The notes under the pieces are model-generated. The model was not told where the DNA came from, searched no databases, and was given only the letters and a program-made list of their open reading frames with translations. Below are positions 1-8,476 of a stretch of 64,000 bases of DNA, piece by piece. The translations under genes were made by a program, and so were the position numbers. Each line of letters opens with the position of its first letter. Position 1 is the first letter of the stretch. This DNA is from Natronococcus occultus SP4 (GTDB lineage: Archaea > Halobacteriota > Halobacteria > Halobacteriales > Natrialbaceae). The stretch is from positions 2,347,001 to 2,411,000 of the forward strand of contig NC_019974.1 in NCBI RefSeq assembly GCF_000328685.1, in the 5' to 3' direction.

Positions 1-733
1 CGGTCGCTCCGTCACCGGCGCCACGGAGGAACGTCGTCTCGAGTTCGCCCTCGCTGAACTGGTACGGTCCGTCGACGACGAGCGCGCTATCCTGCGGGCT
101 CACCGGGAGGTTGTAGTCGTGAAATCCGTAGTTCGCCGGCGACTGGATCACGAGCCGCTGATCGTCGGCGAGCGTCGATAGCCACGGACCGTCCGTGCCC
201 TGAAACGCGTCGCCGACATGGACCCGGTTCCCGTCGACCGCCGCGAACCCGGTCCAGGTAAACGAGTACGTGAGGACGCCGACCATCGGCTCCGACTCGT
301 CGCTCGCGGAGTCGCCGTCGTCGTACACCGCCGGCTCCTCCCAGCCGTCTTCCCGGAGTGTCATCTCTCGGTCCGTCGTCTCCTCGGCCGCCTCGACATG
401 GGGCTCGAACAGCCCGCGGTCGTAGACATCCCCGCGTTCGCCGTCGCGGATCTCCTCGGCGTACTCGAGGAACGCGTCGGTCTCCTCGTCGTCGCTCAAC
501 AGGAACCGACTCTCGATCTGCCAGACGGCGTCCCCGCCTTCGGTGACGTTGATTCGGATCACCTGTGCGGGGTCGGTGGTCTCGAGGACGGAATCGTTCC
601 CGACCGCGAACTGTGTCGATCGGTCCTGGGGCGAACTCGCCGATCCGTCGGCGGCCGCTACTGCCGGGACGACGGCGACCGAGCCGGCGAGGAGAACCAC
701 AAGGACGACTGACAAGACGGTCGAGATCCGCAT
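1..733 (-). CDS. Secreted DUF7345-type protein, 3' end outside window
   Basis: The frame is open from the ATG at 733 to the window edge, so the C-terminus is missing. The product starts with a signal peptide (MRISTVLSVVLVVLLAGSVA, then an Ala-rich cleavage region). A beta-rich extracellular domain follows, with the segments VWQIESRFLLSDDEE and LTYSFTWTGFAAVDGNRV. I recognise this as the haloarchaeal DUF7345 domain, which often precedes a membrane helix and a C-terminal winged helix in membrane-anchored regulators; that part would lie outside the window. A T-rich box around 757-764 lies about 28 bp upstream of the ATG, consistent with a leaderless transcript. The family assignment is from memory of the domain; the ligand and target are unknown. 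Confidence 0.7.
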   Translation of the reverse strand, partial: MRISTVLSVVLVVLLAGSVAVVPAVAAADGSASSPQDRSTQFAVGNDSVLETTDPAQVIRINVTEGGDAVWQIESRFLLSDDEETDAFLEYAEEIRDGERGDVYDRGLFEPHVEAAEETTDREMTLREDGWEEPAVYDDGDSASDESEPMVGVLTYSFTWTGFAAVDGNRVHVGDAFQGTDGPWLSTLADDQRLVIQSPANYGFHDYNLPVSPQDSALVVDGPYQFSEGELETTFLRGAGDGAT

Positions 734-850
734 GCATACCACCGTTATTCTCAGAGTAAAAAACACTTTCTATGAGAAATAAAACAGTACAGCACCGTTC
801 GACCCGTCTCGGTCCCTCTCGGCCGATGCCGAGACCAGCAAGCCGGTCAT

Positions 851-859
851 ATTTTATAT
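851..859 (+). promoter_or_regulatory. TATA box for the 882 gene
   Basis: The sequence ATTTTATAT is centred 27 bp upstream of the ATG at 882. This is the archaeal TATA-to-start distance and places transcription initiation at that codon, so 882 is preferred over the in-frame ATG at 861. Confidence 0.6.
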
Positions 860-881
860 CATGAGTTCTTACGGTGTATCG

Positions 882-2099
882 ATGAAGCGTGCGATGGCCG
901 TCCTTCTCGCGGGGCTGCTCGTCCTCTCGCTGCCGGCGGTCGCCGTCTCGGCGACCGATTCGAGTGAAACGGACGAGACTGCCCTCGAAACGGACGAGCC
1001 GAGCCAGCCGTTCGTCGAAACGAACGGAACGACGAACCGTCTCGATCCCGGCGCTGACCCGCGAAGCGAGCGCACCGAACACGGCGACGATCTCGGAACG
1101 ACGCTGATGAGCGCCGACGACGAGCTCAGAGTCGACTACGAACAGGAGGCTATCGTCCGGAACGGGTTCGAGAACGCCTCGAGCGGGGATCGCGAGGAGA
1201 TGGTCCAGCTGGGGTACGAACGACTGCAGGAACGGACCGACGTCCTCGAGGAGCGCGAACGAGCGGCAGTACGGGAACACGCGGCCGACGATCGGTCGAC
1301 GACCAGACTGTTACAGACGTTCTCGCGGAACTATCACGAGTCGAGCGTGATCGCGAGCGCACTCGACGAACTGGTCGGGTACGCGGATCGGGTCCCGGAG
1401 TACTCGCTTTCGATCCGTGACGACAAGAGCGTCCTGGAGATGTATCGCACCGACGTCCGTTCACAGCTCGATGCGACGTCTGATCGAGGCGAGAGTGACC
1501 GAACGCACCTGGCCGTCAGAACCGCCGAAACCGGCTACTCCCTCTCCGTGCTCGATCGAAACTACGTTCGGGAGGCGACCCGGTTCGACAGCCGGAACGC
1601 GAGTCAGCCCGACCAGTTCAACGACATCACCGACGCACACGGAACGGCCCAGGAGCTGTACCCGTGGGTATTCGAGGCCGATCACGAAACCCACTCATCG
1701 ATGGCCGAGAGCAGAACCGTCCAGCTGTACCGAATTCAGGCAATCCACGATCAGGGTCAGCTAACCGCGTATCTCGACGGCGGAACGGGTACGGTCCACC
1801 GAGAGCTGCAAACCCTCGATCACGAGCAGTTGCCGCCGATCGACGACGATCGGTGGACCGAGGACGGCCTCGAGCTCTCGATAACCGAAACCGCCGCGAA
1901 CGGCCCGGCCGAAGTGTCGGTCGCGGACGCCGACACCGGCGACCCGGTGGCAGCGACGGTCTCAATCGAGGGAGCGTTCGCCGGCGAAACGGGGTCGAGC
2001 GGATCGCTGTGGGTGCTTCCGCCCGACGGCGAGTTCGACCTGCGGGCCGACGCAGACGGCGACAGCGTCGCAGGGACGGTTTCGGACACCGACTCGTAG
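882..2099 (+). CDS. Secreted haloarchaeal protein (DUF7096-like)
   Basis: This encodes a 405-residue exported protein. It has an N-terminal signal peptide (MKRAMAVLLAGLLVLSLPAV), an acidic linker, a helical middle region with several charged segments, and a C-terminal Ig-like/carboxypeptidase-regulatory-like portion (about residues 330-405). No transmembrane helix is seen after the signal. An in-frame ATG at 861 would add seven residues, but the TATA box at 851-859 points to 882. A type IV pilin gene follows 48 bp downstream, and a DUF7345-type surface protein is divergent upstream, so a cell-surface role is likely. The DUF7096 link is from memory of this neighbourhood and is not certain. Confidence 0.6.
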   Translation: MKRAMAVLLAGLLVLSLPAVAVSATDSSETDETALETDEPSQPFVETNGTTNRLDPGADPRSERTEHGDDLGTTLMSADDELRVDYEQEAIVRNGFENASSGDREEMVQLGYERLQERTDVLEERERAAVREHAADDRSTTRLLQTFSRNYHESSVIASALDELVGYADRVPEYSLSIRDDKSVLEMYRTDVRSQLDATSDRGESDRTHLAVRTAETGYSLSVLDRNYVREATRFDSRNASQPDQFNDITDAHGTAQELYPWVFEADHETHSSMAESRTVQLYRIQAIHDQGQLTAYLDGGTGTVHRELQTLDHEQLPPIDDDRWTEDGLELSITETAANGPAEVSVADADTGDPVAATVSIEGAFAGETGSSGSLWVLPPDGEFDLRADADGDSVAGTVSDTDS

Positions 2100-2147
2100 T
2101 CGTCGGTCCGACGGTTTATCTCGGAAGACGAGGCCAGCGGACGCGTA

Positions 2148-2636
2148 ATGGGACTCCCGTTCACTCGATCACTCCGCGAGCGCGGCGTCGCGCCGGTAGT
2201 CGGCGTCGTGCTGTTGGTCGGGGTCACCGTCGCACTGGCGACGGTCGTCGCGGTCGCTATCGGCGGGCTGAGTCCGGACTCCGTCCAGACGACGGCGGCG
2301 TTCGAACTCAGGGCCGACGGCGAGGACGGGACGATCACCGTCGAGCACGTCGCCGGCGACCCGATCGACGTCGAGGAGCTCTCGGTGACGGTCGCGGTAA
2401 ACGGCGATCCGCTTGCTCACCAGCCTCCGGTCCCGTTCACGGGAGCGACGGGCTTCGATCAGGCGCCAAGCGGCCCGTTCAACTCGGCGAGCGGGTCGAG
2501 CTGGACCACCGGTGAACGATCCACGCTCTCGATAGCGGGAACCAACGGCCCCGCGATCGAGCCTGGTGACACGGTCTCCGTGACACTCGCCGTCGACGGC
2601 CAGCGGATCGCTGCGCTCGAGACGACCGCCGACTAA
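2148..2636 (+). CDS. Type IV pilin / archaellin N-terminal domain protein
   Basis: The 162-residue product begins with a short basic leader followed by RGVAPVVGVVLLVGVTVALA. This is the class III signal and hydrophobic helix typical of haloarchaeal type IV pilins (PF07790 type), normally processed by the prepilin peptidase PibD. The remainder is a small beta-rich pilin head. A TATA-like GGTTTATC at 2113-2120 lies about 31 bp before the ATG. The stop codon abuts, with no gap, the stop of the convergent methyltransferase gene. Its role in adhesion or surface pili is inferred from the family. Confidence 0.85.
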   Translation: MGLPFTRSLRERGVAPVVGVVLLVGVTVALATVVAVAIGGLSPDSVQTTAAFELRADGEDGTITVEHVAGDPIDVEELSVTVAVNGDPLAHQPPVPFTGATGFDQAPSGPFNSASGSSWTTGERSTLSIAGTNGPAIEPGDTVSVTLAVDGQRIAALETTAD

Positions 2637-3260
2637 CTACTCGGGGGCGCGGGCGACCGTCGTGATCGCGACCTCGGGCTCGTACTCCGGCCCCATGAAG
2701 GCATGGCGGACGTCCTCGAAGCCGGCCCGCTTGAACATCCGATCGGCCTCGTACTCGTCGTAAAACAGCATCATCGCGTCGGCCAGCCGCTGTGCGATCG
2801 GGCTGTCCGGGTAGTTCGGACCGACGACGAGGACTTGGCCGCCGGGTTTCAACACGCGGCGAAACTCCCGGAGCGCGAGGATCGGGTTCGGCCAGTACTC
2901 GATCGAGCCCGACGACCAGACGACGTCGAACGTGTCGGTCGCGAACGGGAGCCGCTCGGCGTCGCCGCGGTGGAAGTGGACCGGCGGAGATCGCTTCCCG
3001 AACTTCGCGTAGGCCTGCTCGAGCTGGTGCTCGCTCTGGTCGAGAGCGTACACTTCCTCGACGTGCTCGAGCAGCCCCTCGGTGGCGAACCCGGTTCCAC
3101 AGCCGACGTCGAGCACCGTCGACTCGGGTTCGAGATCGAGCAGTTCGAGGGCGTCAGTTCGCATCTGCTCGTTCCAGATGAACGGGTTGATTCGATCGTA
3201 CACCGTCGAGAGGTACTTATAGAACAGCCGCGCCCGGGCCTTGTTCTCGAGAACTCCCAT
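2637..3260 (-). CDS. Class I SAM-dependent methyltransferase (UbiE-like)
   Basis: This is a 207-residue Rossmann methyltransferase with motif I VLDVGCGTGFATEG, an acidic motif II region (VYALDQSE), motif III HRGDAERLPFATDTFDVVW, and the post-motif LREFRRVLKPGGQVLVVGPN. The N-terminus MGVLENKARARLFYKYLSTV resembles quinone or menaquinone ring methyltransferases. The start at 3260 fits that conserved N-terminus better than longer readings. The substrate is not proven; a role in menaquinone-type quinone methylation is inferred from similarity. Confidence 0.75.
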   Translation of the reverse strand: MGVLENKARARLFYKYLSTVYDRINPFIWNEQMRTDALELLDLEPESTVLDVGCGTGFATEGLLEHVEEVYALDQSEHQLEQAYAKFGKRSPPVHFHRGDAERLPFATDTFDVVWSSGSIEYWPNPILALREFRRVLKPGGQVLVVGPNYPDSPIAQRLADAMMLFYDEYEADRMFKRAGFEDVRHAFMGPEYEPEVAITTVARAPE

Positions 3261-3414
3261 TGGAAACGGATTACGATCGAACCGGCATATGTCTGCTGTT
3301 CCCCGACGACTGCAGGAGATTCGGGGTCGACTTCTCCCATTGTGGATGCCGTTCGGCTGGGATACTTTCGCAACTACCATATACGCGTTGCTTCAAACTT
3401 CGCTTGCTTAGAGT

Positions 3415-3747
3415 ATGCCGAGGCCACAGGTTCTCGAACGAATACAGTCGGCGGAGGAAGAGGCCGACGAAATCGTCGCACAGGCAGAAGACGACCGCGA
3501 CGAGCGAATCGCCGAGGCCCGGAAACGCGCCGAGGAGATTCGCACGGAAGCGGAACAGGAGGCGCAGGATCTCAAGGAGCGTCGCCTCGAAGAGGCGCGC
3601 GACGAGATCGATGAGGAGTGCGAGCGCGTCCTTCGCGAGGGCGAACAGGAGCGCGAGGCGCTCGCCGAGCGTGCCCAGAGCCGGGTCGACGAGGTGACCG
3701 ACTACGTCGTCGAACTGTTCCAGGAGGACGTTCATGCTCAGACCTGA
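3415..3747 (+). CDS. atpH: A-type ATP synthase subunit H
   Basis: This 110-residue, almost entirely coiled-coil protein is rich in Glu, Arg and Ala heptads, with many segments of the kind EEADEIVAQAEDD. It opens the ATP synthase cluster. In A-type ATP synthases subunit H pairs with E to form the peripheral stalks linking A1 to the membrane sector. A CATATA-like box near 3379-3384 may be the promoter for the first transcription unit. The last 14 bp overlap the start of atpI, which indicates co-transcription and translational coupling. Confidence 0.9.
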   Translation: MPRPQVLERIQSAEEEADEIVAQAEDDRDERIAEARKRAEEIRTEAEQEAQDLKERRLEEARDEIDEECERVLREGEQEREALAERAQSRVDEVTDYVVELFQEDVHAQT

Positions 3748-5989
3748 GCGGATGAGCAAGGTCTCGGTGGCCGGTTCCAAGGGCGTCATGCCCACGGTCA
3801 TCGAGACGATTCACGATCTGAATCTGGTTCATCTCTCGGACTACGACGGCTCGTGGGAGGGCTTTGATAACGGGACGCCGATCGAGGGGGCCGACGACGC
3901 TTCCGAGAAACTGGTTACTGTCCGCGCCCTGGAGAGCACCCTCGAGCTGTCGGCCGACGAGACGACCATCGGGTCGGTCGACGACGACTGGGAACAGCGA
4001 CTCGAGGAAACGCGGACACGGGTCAACGAACTCGACGACAACCGCAGCGAGATCCGCGAAGAGCTCCGACAGGTCGAGGAGCGGCTCGACCGCGTCGAGC
4101 CCTTCGCGGAACTCGGGGTGGATCTCGATCTGCTCTCGGGCTACGAGACGGTCGACGTCGTTGTCGGCGAAGGACCCGCCAACGAGATCGAAGCCGCTCT
4201 CGAGACGGCCGACGAGATTCGGGCGTTCGAGACGTTTACTGGCGGTGACGTCGTCGCCATCGTGGCTGCACCCGCCGAGGACGTCGCTGCCGACGACGGC
4301 CTGATCGACGACGCGCTCGTCGGCGTCGAGTTTACGCGCCACGAGGTGCCCGAGACCGCCCGCACTCCGGAAGCGTACGTCGCCGAGCTCGAGGAGGAAA
4401 AGCGGGAACTGGAGTCTCGCACCGACGAGCTCGACGCGGAGCTCGAACGGATCAAGGCCAACGAAGGGTCGTTCCTGCTCGCGCTCGAGGCGGAACTGAC
4501 CATCGAGGTCCAGCGTGCCGAAGCGCCCCTGCAGTTTGCGACGACCGACCGGGCGTTTATCGCCGAGGGATGGATTCCCACCGAGCAGTACGACGAGCTC
4601 GTTACCGCGTTGCGCGATACGGTCGGTGAAAGCGTCGAAATCGAGGAACTCGAGCGAGCCGAGTACGACGAGCACGAACACGGTTCCGTCGAGCACACCG
4701 ACGACACGGAGACGGACACCGACGCCGACGCCGACTCCGACGAAGCGTCCTCGCCCAAGCAGAAGGCGGCGACCGACGGCGGACAGCCCACACGCGCCGA
4801 TGGCGGCGGACACGGCAACCGTGCCGTAACGATGGACAGCGAGCCGCCGGTCAGGCTCGACAACCTCACGCCGGCAAAGCCGTTCGAGCTGATGGTGAAG
4901 ATGGTCAGCCAGCCCAAGTACAGCGAGCTGGACCCAACCTTCTTCATCTTCCTGACCTACCCGTTCGCGTTCGGCTTCATGATCGGTGACATCGGCTACG
5001 GGATCCTCTACATGCTGATGGGCTGGGGAGCCTGGAAGGTCTTCGACTCCGACGCCGGCAAGGCCCTCGGTACTATCGGCATCTGGGCCGGTGTCTTCAC
5101 GATCATCTTCGGGTATCTGTACGACGACATCTTCGGCGTCTATATGAGCGACCTGGGAATCCACCTGCCGCTTGCCGGCTCGCTCACCAAGGGTCTGCAA
5201 CATCCCGAGAGCTGGGCGATGCTGTGGATCATCCTGAGCGTCGTGTTCGGGATCGTCCACCTCAACATCGGCCTGGTGCTGGGCTTCGTCAACGAGCTCA
5301 AACACAGCCTGAAGGCGGCCGTCATGGAGAAGTTCTCCTGGATCCTCGCGATGAACGGCCTGTTCCTCTGGCTGTTCAGCACCCACCTGGAGGGCCAGAA
5401 GCCCGACTTCCTCGTCGGGACCGAGAGCGTCCTCTACGAGACGGAGCAGTTCGCGCTCGGATTCGAAGGACTTCCGGAGATCGTCGGCCTCGCGGGGCTC
5501 GCGATGTTGCTCGTCGGCGTCGTCATGGTCGGCAGCGCCGAGGGCGTCGCCGGCCTCCTCGAGACGCCGGCCTGGGCGTTCGGTCACGTCCTCTCGTATC
5601 TCCGGATGGTCGCCGTCCTGCTCGCGAAGGGTGGGATGGCGTTCGTCGTGAACCTCCTGGTCTTCGGTGCTGCGGCCGACGAGACCGGCTACATGGAGTT
5701 CGCGTACTTCGACGCGCCGATGGCTCCCGAGGCTGGTGAAGTCGTCTTCGAAGGCCTCGTCTGGATCGGGCTCGACGGCGGCCCCATCGTGATGGCGCTG
5801 GCGCTGCTCGGCGCCGTCGTGGTGTTCGTCCTCGGTCACATCGTGGTCCTGCTGCTGGGGATCACCGCAGCCGGGATCCAGATGCTCCGCCTGGAGTACG
5901 TGGAGTTCTTCCAGAAGTTCTACGACGGCGGCGGCGAGGAGTACGATCCGTTCGGCCACGACGGCCAGTCCGCTCCGCAGGCGGACTGA
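3734..5989 (+). CDS. atpI: A-type ATP synthase subunit I (a-subunit)
   Basis: The 751-residue stator subunit has a soluble N-terminal half with two long coiled coils and a C-terminal half of about seven to eight membrane helices. The segment FGHVLSYLRMVAVLLAKGG carries the essential arginine expected for ion translocation against the c-ring. An acidic linker of about 60 residues (roughly 318-375, rich in Asp and Thr) joins the two halves; it is probably a halophilic loop. The gene overlaps atpH by 14 bp. It is followed by a 234-bp gap, whereas the later subunits are packed tightly. Confidence 0.95.
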   Translation: MLRPERMSKVSVAGSKGVMPTVIETIHDLNLVHLSDYDGSWEGFDNGTPIEGADDASEKLVTVRALESTLELSADETTIGSVDDDWEQRLEETRTRVNELDDNRSEIREELRQVEERLDRVEPFAELGVDLDLLSGYETVDVVVGEGPANEIEAALETADEIRAFETFTGGDVVAIVAAPAEDVAADDGLIDDALVGVEFTRHEVPETARTPEAYVAELEEEKRELESRTDELDAELERIKANEGSFLLALEAELTIEVQRAEAPLQFATTDRAFIAEGWIPTEQYDELVTALRDTVGESVEIEELERAEYDEHEHGSVEHTDDTETDTDADADSDEASSPKQKAATDGGQPTRADGGGHGNRAVTMDSEPPVRLDNLTPAKPFELMVKMVSQPKYSELDPTFFIFLTYPFAFGFMIGDIGYGILYMLMGWGAWKVFDSDAGKALGTIGIWAGVFTIIFGYLYDDIFGVYMSDLGIHLPLAGSLTKGLQHPESWAMLWIILSVVFGIVHLNIGLVLGFVNELKHSLKAAVMEKFSWILAMNGLFLWLFSTHLEGQKPDFLVGTESVLYETEQFALGFEGLPEIVGLAGLAMLLVGVVMVGSAEGVAGLLETPAWAFGHVLSYLRMVAVLLAKGGMAFVVNLLVFGAAADETGYMEFAYFDAPMAPEAGEVVFEGLVWIGLDGGPIVMALALLGAVVVFVLGHIVVLLLGITAAGIQMLRLEYVEFFQKFYDGGGEEYDPFGHDGQSAPQAD

Positions 5990-6014
5990 TCGCGCTGCTG
6001 TCGGTCGTTCTCAC

Positions 6015-6021
6015 CGTTTTT
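6015..6021 (+). terminator. Oligo-T tract after atpI
   Basis: A T5 run follows the atpI stop by about 30 bp. In archaea a short U-rich tract can suffice for termination, and a new TATA box follows before atpK. The function is inferred. Confidence 0.35.
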
Positions 6022-6154
6022 GTCTCTCAGTCCGAGACGAGCTGTCTCGATACGTTTCGGTGTCGAAGATCATCGGTGAACGTTACCTTGGTAATAGATA
6101 CCAGCTCTGGCTGAATCGGTGGGATAGCACGGCTCCGTCGATTCGTTTCGAGAG

Positions 6155-6162
6155 TTTTATAG
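6155..6162 (+). promoter_or_regulatory. TATA-like box upstream of atpK
   Basis: TTTTATAG lies about 65 bp before the atpK ATG. It predicts a start site near 6185 and a 5' leader of about 40 nt. With the T5 run after atpI, this suggests that atpK onward can be transcribed separately. Confidence 0.45.
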
Positions 6163-6223
6163 GGTGTGCAGAGACAGATACGCTTGTTCGGAGCAATCGA
6201 CCCACAGAGAACATCTATAACCC

Positions 6224-6487
6224 ATGATGGAAGAACTTGTACTCGCGACCGAGACCGTGCTACAGAATGGAGCCGTCGAAGAGTCCCCGTTCCTGACCGA
6301 TGAAGGTGCAGCCGCCCTCGCCGTCGGTCTGTCGGCGCTCGCAGCCGGATACGCCGAGCGTGGTATCGGGGCCGCTGCAGTCGGCGCAATCGCGGAAGAC
6401 GACGACCTCTTCGTGCCGGGCCTGATTATGACAGTCCTGCCGGAGACGCTCGTCATCTTCGCGCTCGTCGTCGTCTTCGTTATCTAA
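6224..6487 (+). CDS. atpK: A-type ATP synthase subunit K (proteolipid, c-ring)
   Basis: This is an 87-residue, two-helix proteolipid. The first helix is Ala/Gly-rich (AALAVGLSALAAGYAERGIG). The second contains the ion-binding glutamate E74 in VLPETLVIFALVV. It forms the rotating c-ring of the membrane sector. The first 20 residues form a short N-terminal extension before helix 1. Two adjacent ATG codons (6224 and 6227) are both possible starts. The gene leads a tightly spaced series atpKECFAB. Confidence 0.93.
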   Translation: MMEELVLATETVLQNGAVEESPFLTDEGAAALAVGLSALAAGYAERGIGAAAVGAIAEDDDLFVPGLIMTVLPETLVIFALVVVFVI

Positions 6488-6508
6488 GCATACCCCCTTC
6501 TCCCACCA

Positions 6509-7090
6509 ATGAGTTTGGACACAGTCGTCGAGGACATCAGAGAAGAGGCCCACGCGCGTGCGGAGGAACTGCGCGAAGAGGGCGAATCTCGCGCCGAGGA
6601 GATCATCTCGGAAGCCGAGGACGATGCCGACGAAATCCTCGAGGAGGCCGAGGGAAACGCCGAGCGCGAGATCGAGCAACTGCGTGAACAGCGACTCTCC
6701 AGTGCCAAACTGGAGGCGAAACAGAAACGCCTGGAGGCCAGACGCGACGTCCTCAGTGACGTCCGCGAGCACGTCGAAGCCGAACTCGCCAACCTCGAAG
6801 GCGAGACCCGCGAGGAGCTTACGCGAGCACTCGTCGAGACATCCAGCGCCGAGTTCGAGAACGCAGACACCGTTCGCGTCTACGGCCGTGCTGACGACGA
6901 GGAGCTGATCGAGTCGATTCTCGAGGATTACGACGGCTACGAGTACGCCGACGAATACGACTGTCTCGGCGGCGTCGTCGTCGAAAGCGACCAATCCCGC
7001 GTTCGAGTCAACAACACCTTCGACTCGGTGCTCGAGGACGTCTGGGAGGACAACCTCCAGGAGATCAGCAACCGGCTCTTCGAGCAATGA
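6509..7090 (+). CDS. atpE: A-type ATP synthase subunit E
   Basis: The 193-residue peripheral-stalk subunit has an N-terminal coiled coil (about residues 5-85, dense in Glu, Arg and Ala) and a globular C-terminal domain with CLGGVVVESDQSRVRVNNTFD. The latter is the recognisable E-subunit signature that contacts the A3B3 head. The stop overlaps the atpC start by 4 bp (ATGA), indicating translational coupling. Confidence 0.93.
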   Translation: MSLDTVVEDIREEAHARAEELREEGESRAEEIISEAEDDADEILEEAEGNAEREIEQLREQRLSSAKLEAKQKRLEARRDVLSDVREHVEAELANLEGETREELTRALVETSSAEFENADTVRVYGRADDEELIESILEDYDGYEYADEYDCLGGVVVESDQSRVRVNNTFDSVLEDVWEDNLQEISNRLFEQ

Positions 7091-8139
7091 GCTTAGGCGC
7101 CTCGAACACGGAATACGTCAGCGCTCGTGTCCGTGCACGCAAAGCAGCGCTGTTCACGGACGAGGATTATCGCAAACTCGTCCGTATGGGGCCAAGCGGA
7201 ATCGCACGCTTTATGGAGGAGTCGGAGTACGAACGCGAGATCAACGAACTCGGTGCGCGGTTTTCGGGTGTCGACCTGATCGAACACGCCCTCAACCGCA
7301 ATCTCGCGAAACACTTCGGAGACCTGCTCGAGTGGTCCGAGGGTCGACTGTACGACCTCATCGCTCGGTATCTCCGAAAGTTCGACGTCTGGAACATCAA
7401 GACGATTATCCGTGGGATCTACACGGACACACCTGCCGAAGAGATCCGGACGGACCTGATTCGTGCTGGCGAACTCGAGGATGCGACGCTAGATCGGCTG
7501 CTCGAGGTCGAAGCGATCGAAGACGTCGTTGAACTGCTCGATGGGACGACCTACGCCGAGCCGCTCGAGGACGCCTCCGAGGAGTTCGAAGAAACGAACA
7601 CGCTCGTTCCCCTCGAGAACGCTCTCGACCGGGAGTTCTACGAGCATCTGCTCGACGACCTCGGCCGCCCACAGGAAGGTCCGGAGGCCAAATACGTCGA
7701 GTTCCTCCAGGCCGAGATCGACTTCCGAAACGCACGAAACGCCCTGCGGCTTGCCCGCAGTGGCGCGGATCTGGATCCGGCCAGTTACTACATCGAAGGA
7801 GGTGTGCTGTTCGACGAGTCCGACCTCAACCAGCTTGTCGCCAACCCTGACGAGCTCGTCGATCACATCGCCGAGAGCAAGCGCTACGGCAACCGACTCT
7901 CGCAGGCGCTGTCACGGTTGCGCGATGCTGATAGCCTTATCCAGTTCGAGCACGCACTAGACGCTGCGTTGCTCGAGTACGCTGACATGCTCTCGAGTAT
8001 CTACCCGACCTCCGTGTCGGCCGTCCTGTCGTACATCCTCGCGAAGGAACGCGAGGTCGAGAACATCCGTGCGATCGCACGCGGCCGCGAGGTCGGGCTT
8101 TCCGAAAGCGAGATCGAGGAGGAACTGGTGATCCAATGA
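7087..8139 (+). CDS. atpC: A-type ATP synthase subunit C
   Basis: The 350-residue, largely helical protein belongs to the V/A-ATPase d/C-subunit family. It forms the socket between the central stalk and the c-ring. Its N-terminus (SNTEYVSARVRARKAALF) and the repeated three-helix domains with FDVWNIKTIIRG are typical. It overlaps atpE upstream and atpF downstream by 4 bp each, so the E-C-F trio should be translated in a coupled manner. Confidence 0.93.
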   Translation: MSLGASNTEYVSARVRARKAALFTDEDYRKLVRMGPSGIARFMEESEYEREINELGARFSGVDLIEHALNRNLAKHFGDLLEWSEGRLYDLIARYLRKFDVWNIKTIIRGIYTDTPAEEIRTDLIRAGELEDATLDRLLEVEAIEDVVELLDGTTYAEPLEDASEEFEETNTLVPLENALDREFYEHLLDDLGRPQEGPEAKYVEFLQAEIDFRNARNALRLARSGADLDPASYYIEGGVLFDESDLNQLVANPDELVDHIAESKRYGNRLSQALSRLRDADSLIQFEHALDAALLEYADMLSSIYPTSVSAVLSYILAKEREVENIRAIARGREVGLSESEIEEELVIQ

Positions 8140-8474
8140 GCCAGGAAATCGCAGTCGTCGGCAGTCCGGAGTTCACCACCGGATTCCGCCTCGCGGGCGT
8201 TCGCCGCTTCGAGAACGTTCCCGAGGACGAGAAGGAGGAATCGCTCGACGACGCCGCGACGGCTGCCCTTGAGGACGAGGGGGTCGGGATCGTCGTCATG
8301 CACGACGACGACCTCGAGTACCTCTCGCGGGGCGTCCGTCAGGACGTCGAGACGAGCGTCGAACCGGTCGTCGTCACGATCGGTAGCGGAACCGGTGGCG
8401 GCGGGCTGCGCGACCAGATCAAGCGCGCGATCGGTATCGACCTCATGGACGAGGACGAGCAAGAGGACACGTAA
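8136..8474 (+). CDS. atpF: A-type ATP synthase subunit F
   Basis: The 112-residue central-stalk subunit begins [21 protein letters not shown], the usual start of the CheY-like F-subunit fold. It contains [14 protein letters not shown] and ends in an acidic tail after [10 protein letters not shown]. It works with subunit D in the rotor. It is separated from atpA by only 2 bp and overlaps atpC by 4 bp. Confidence 0.93.
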   Translation: MSQEIAVVGSPEFTTGFRLAGVRRFENVPEDEKEESLDDAATAALEDEGVGIVVMHDDDLEYLSRGVRQDVETSVEPVVVTIGSGTGGGGLRDQIKRAIGIDLMDEDEQEDT

Positions 8475-8476
8475 CT

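Noticed and set aside
3572-5959. Very long open frame antisense to atpI
   Set aside because: It mirrors the atpI codon pattern, has low-complexity Arg/Asp/Glu/His sequence and no domain. Such antisense frames are common in GC-rich haloarchaeal genes.
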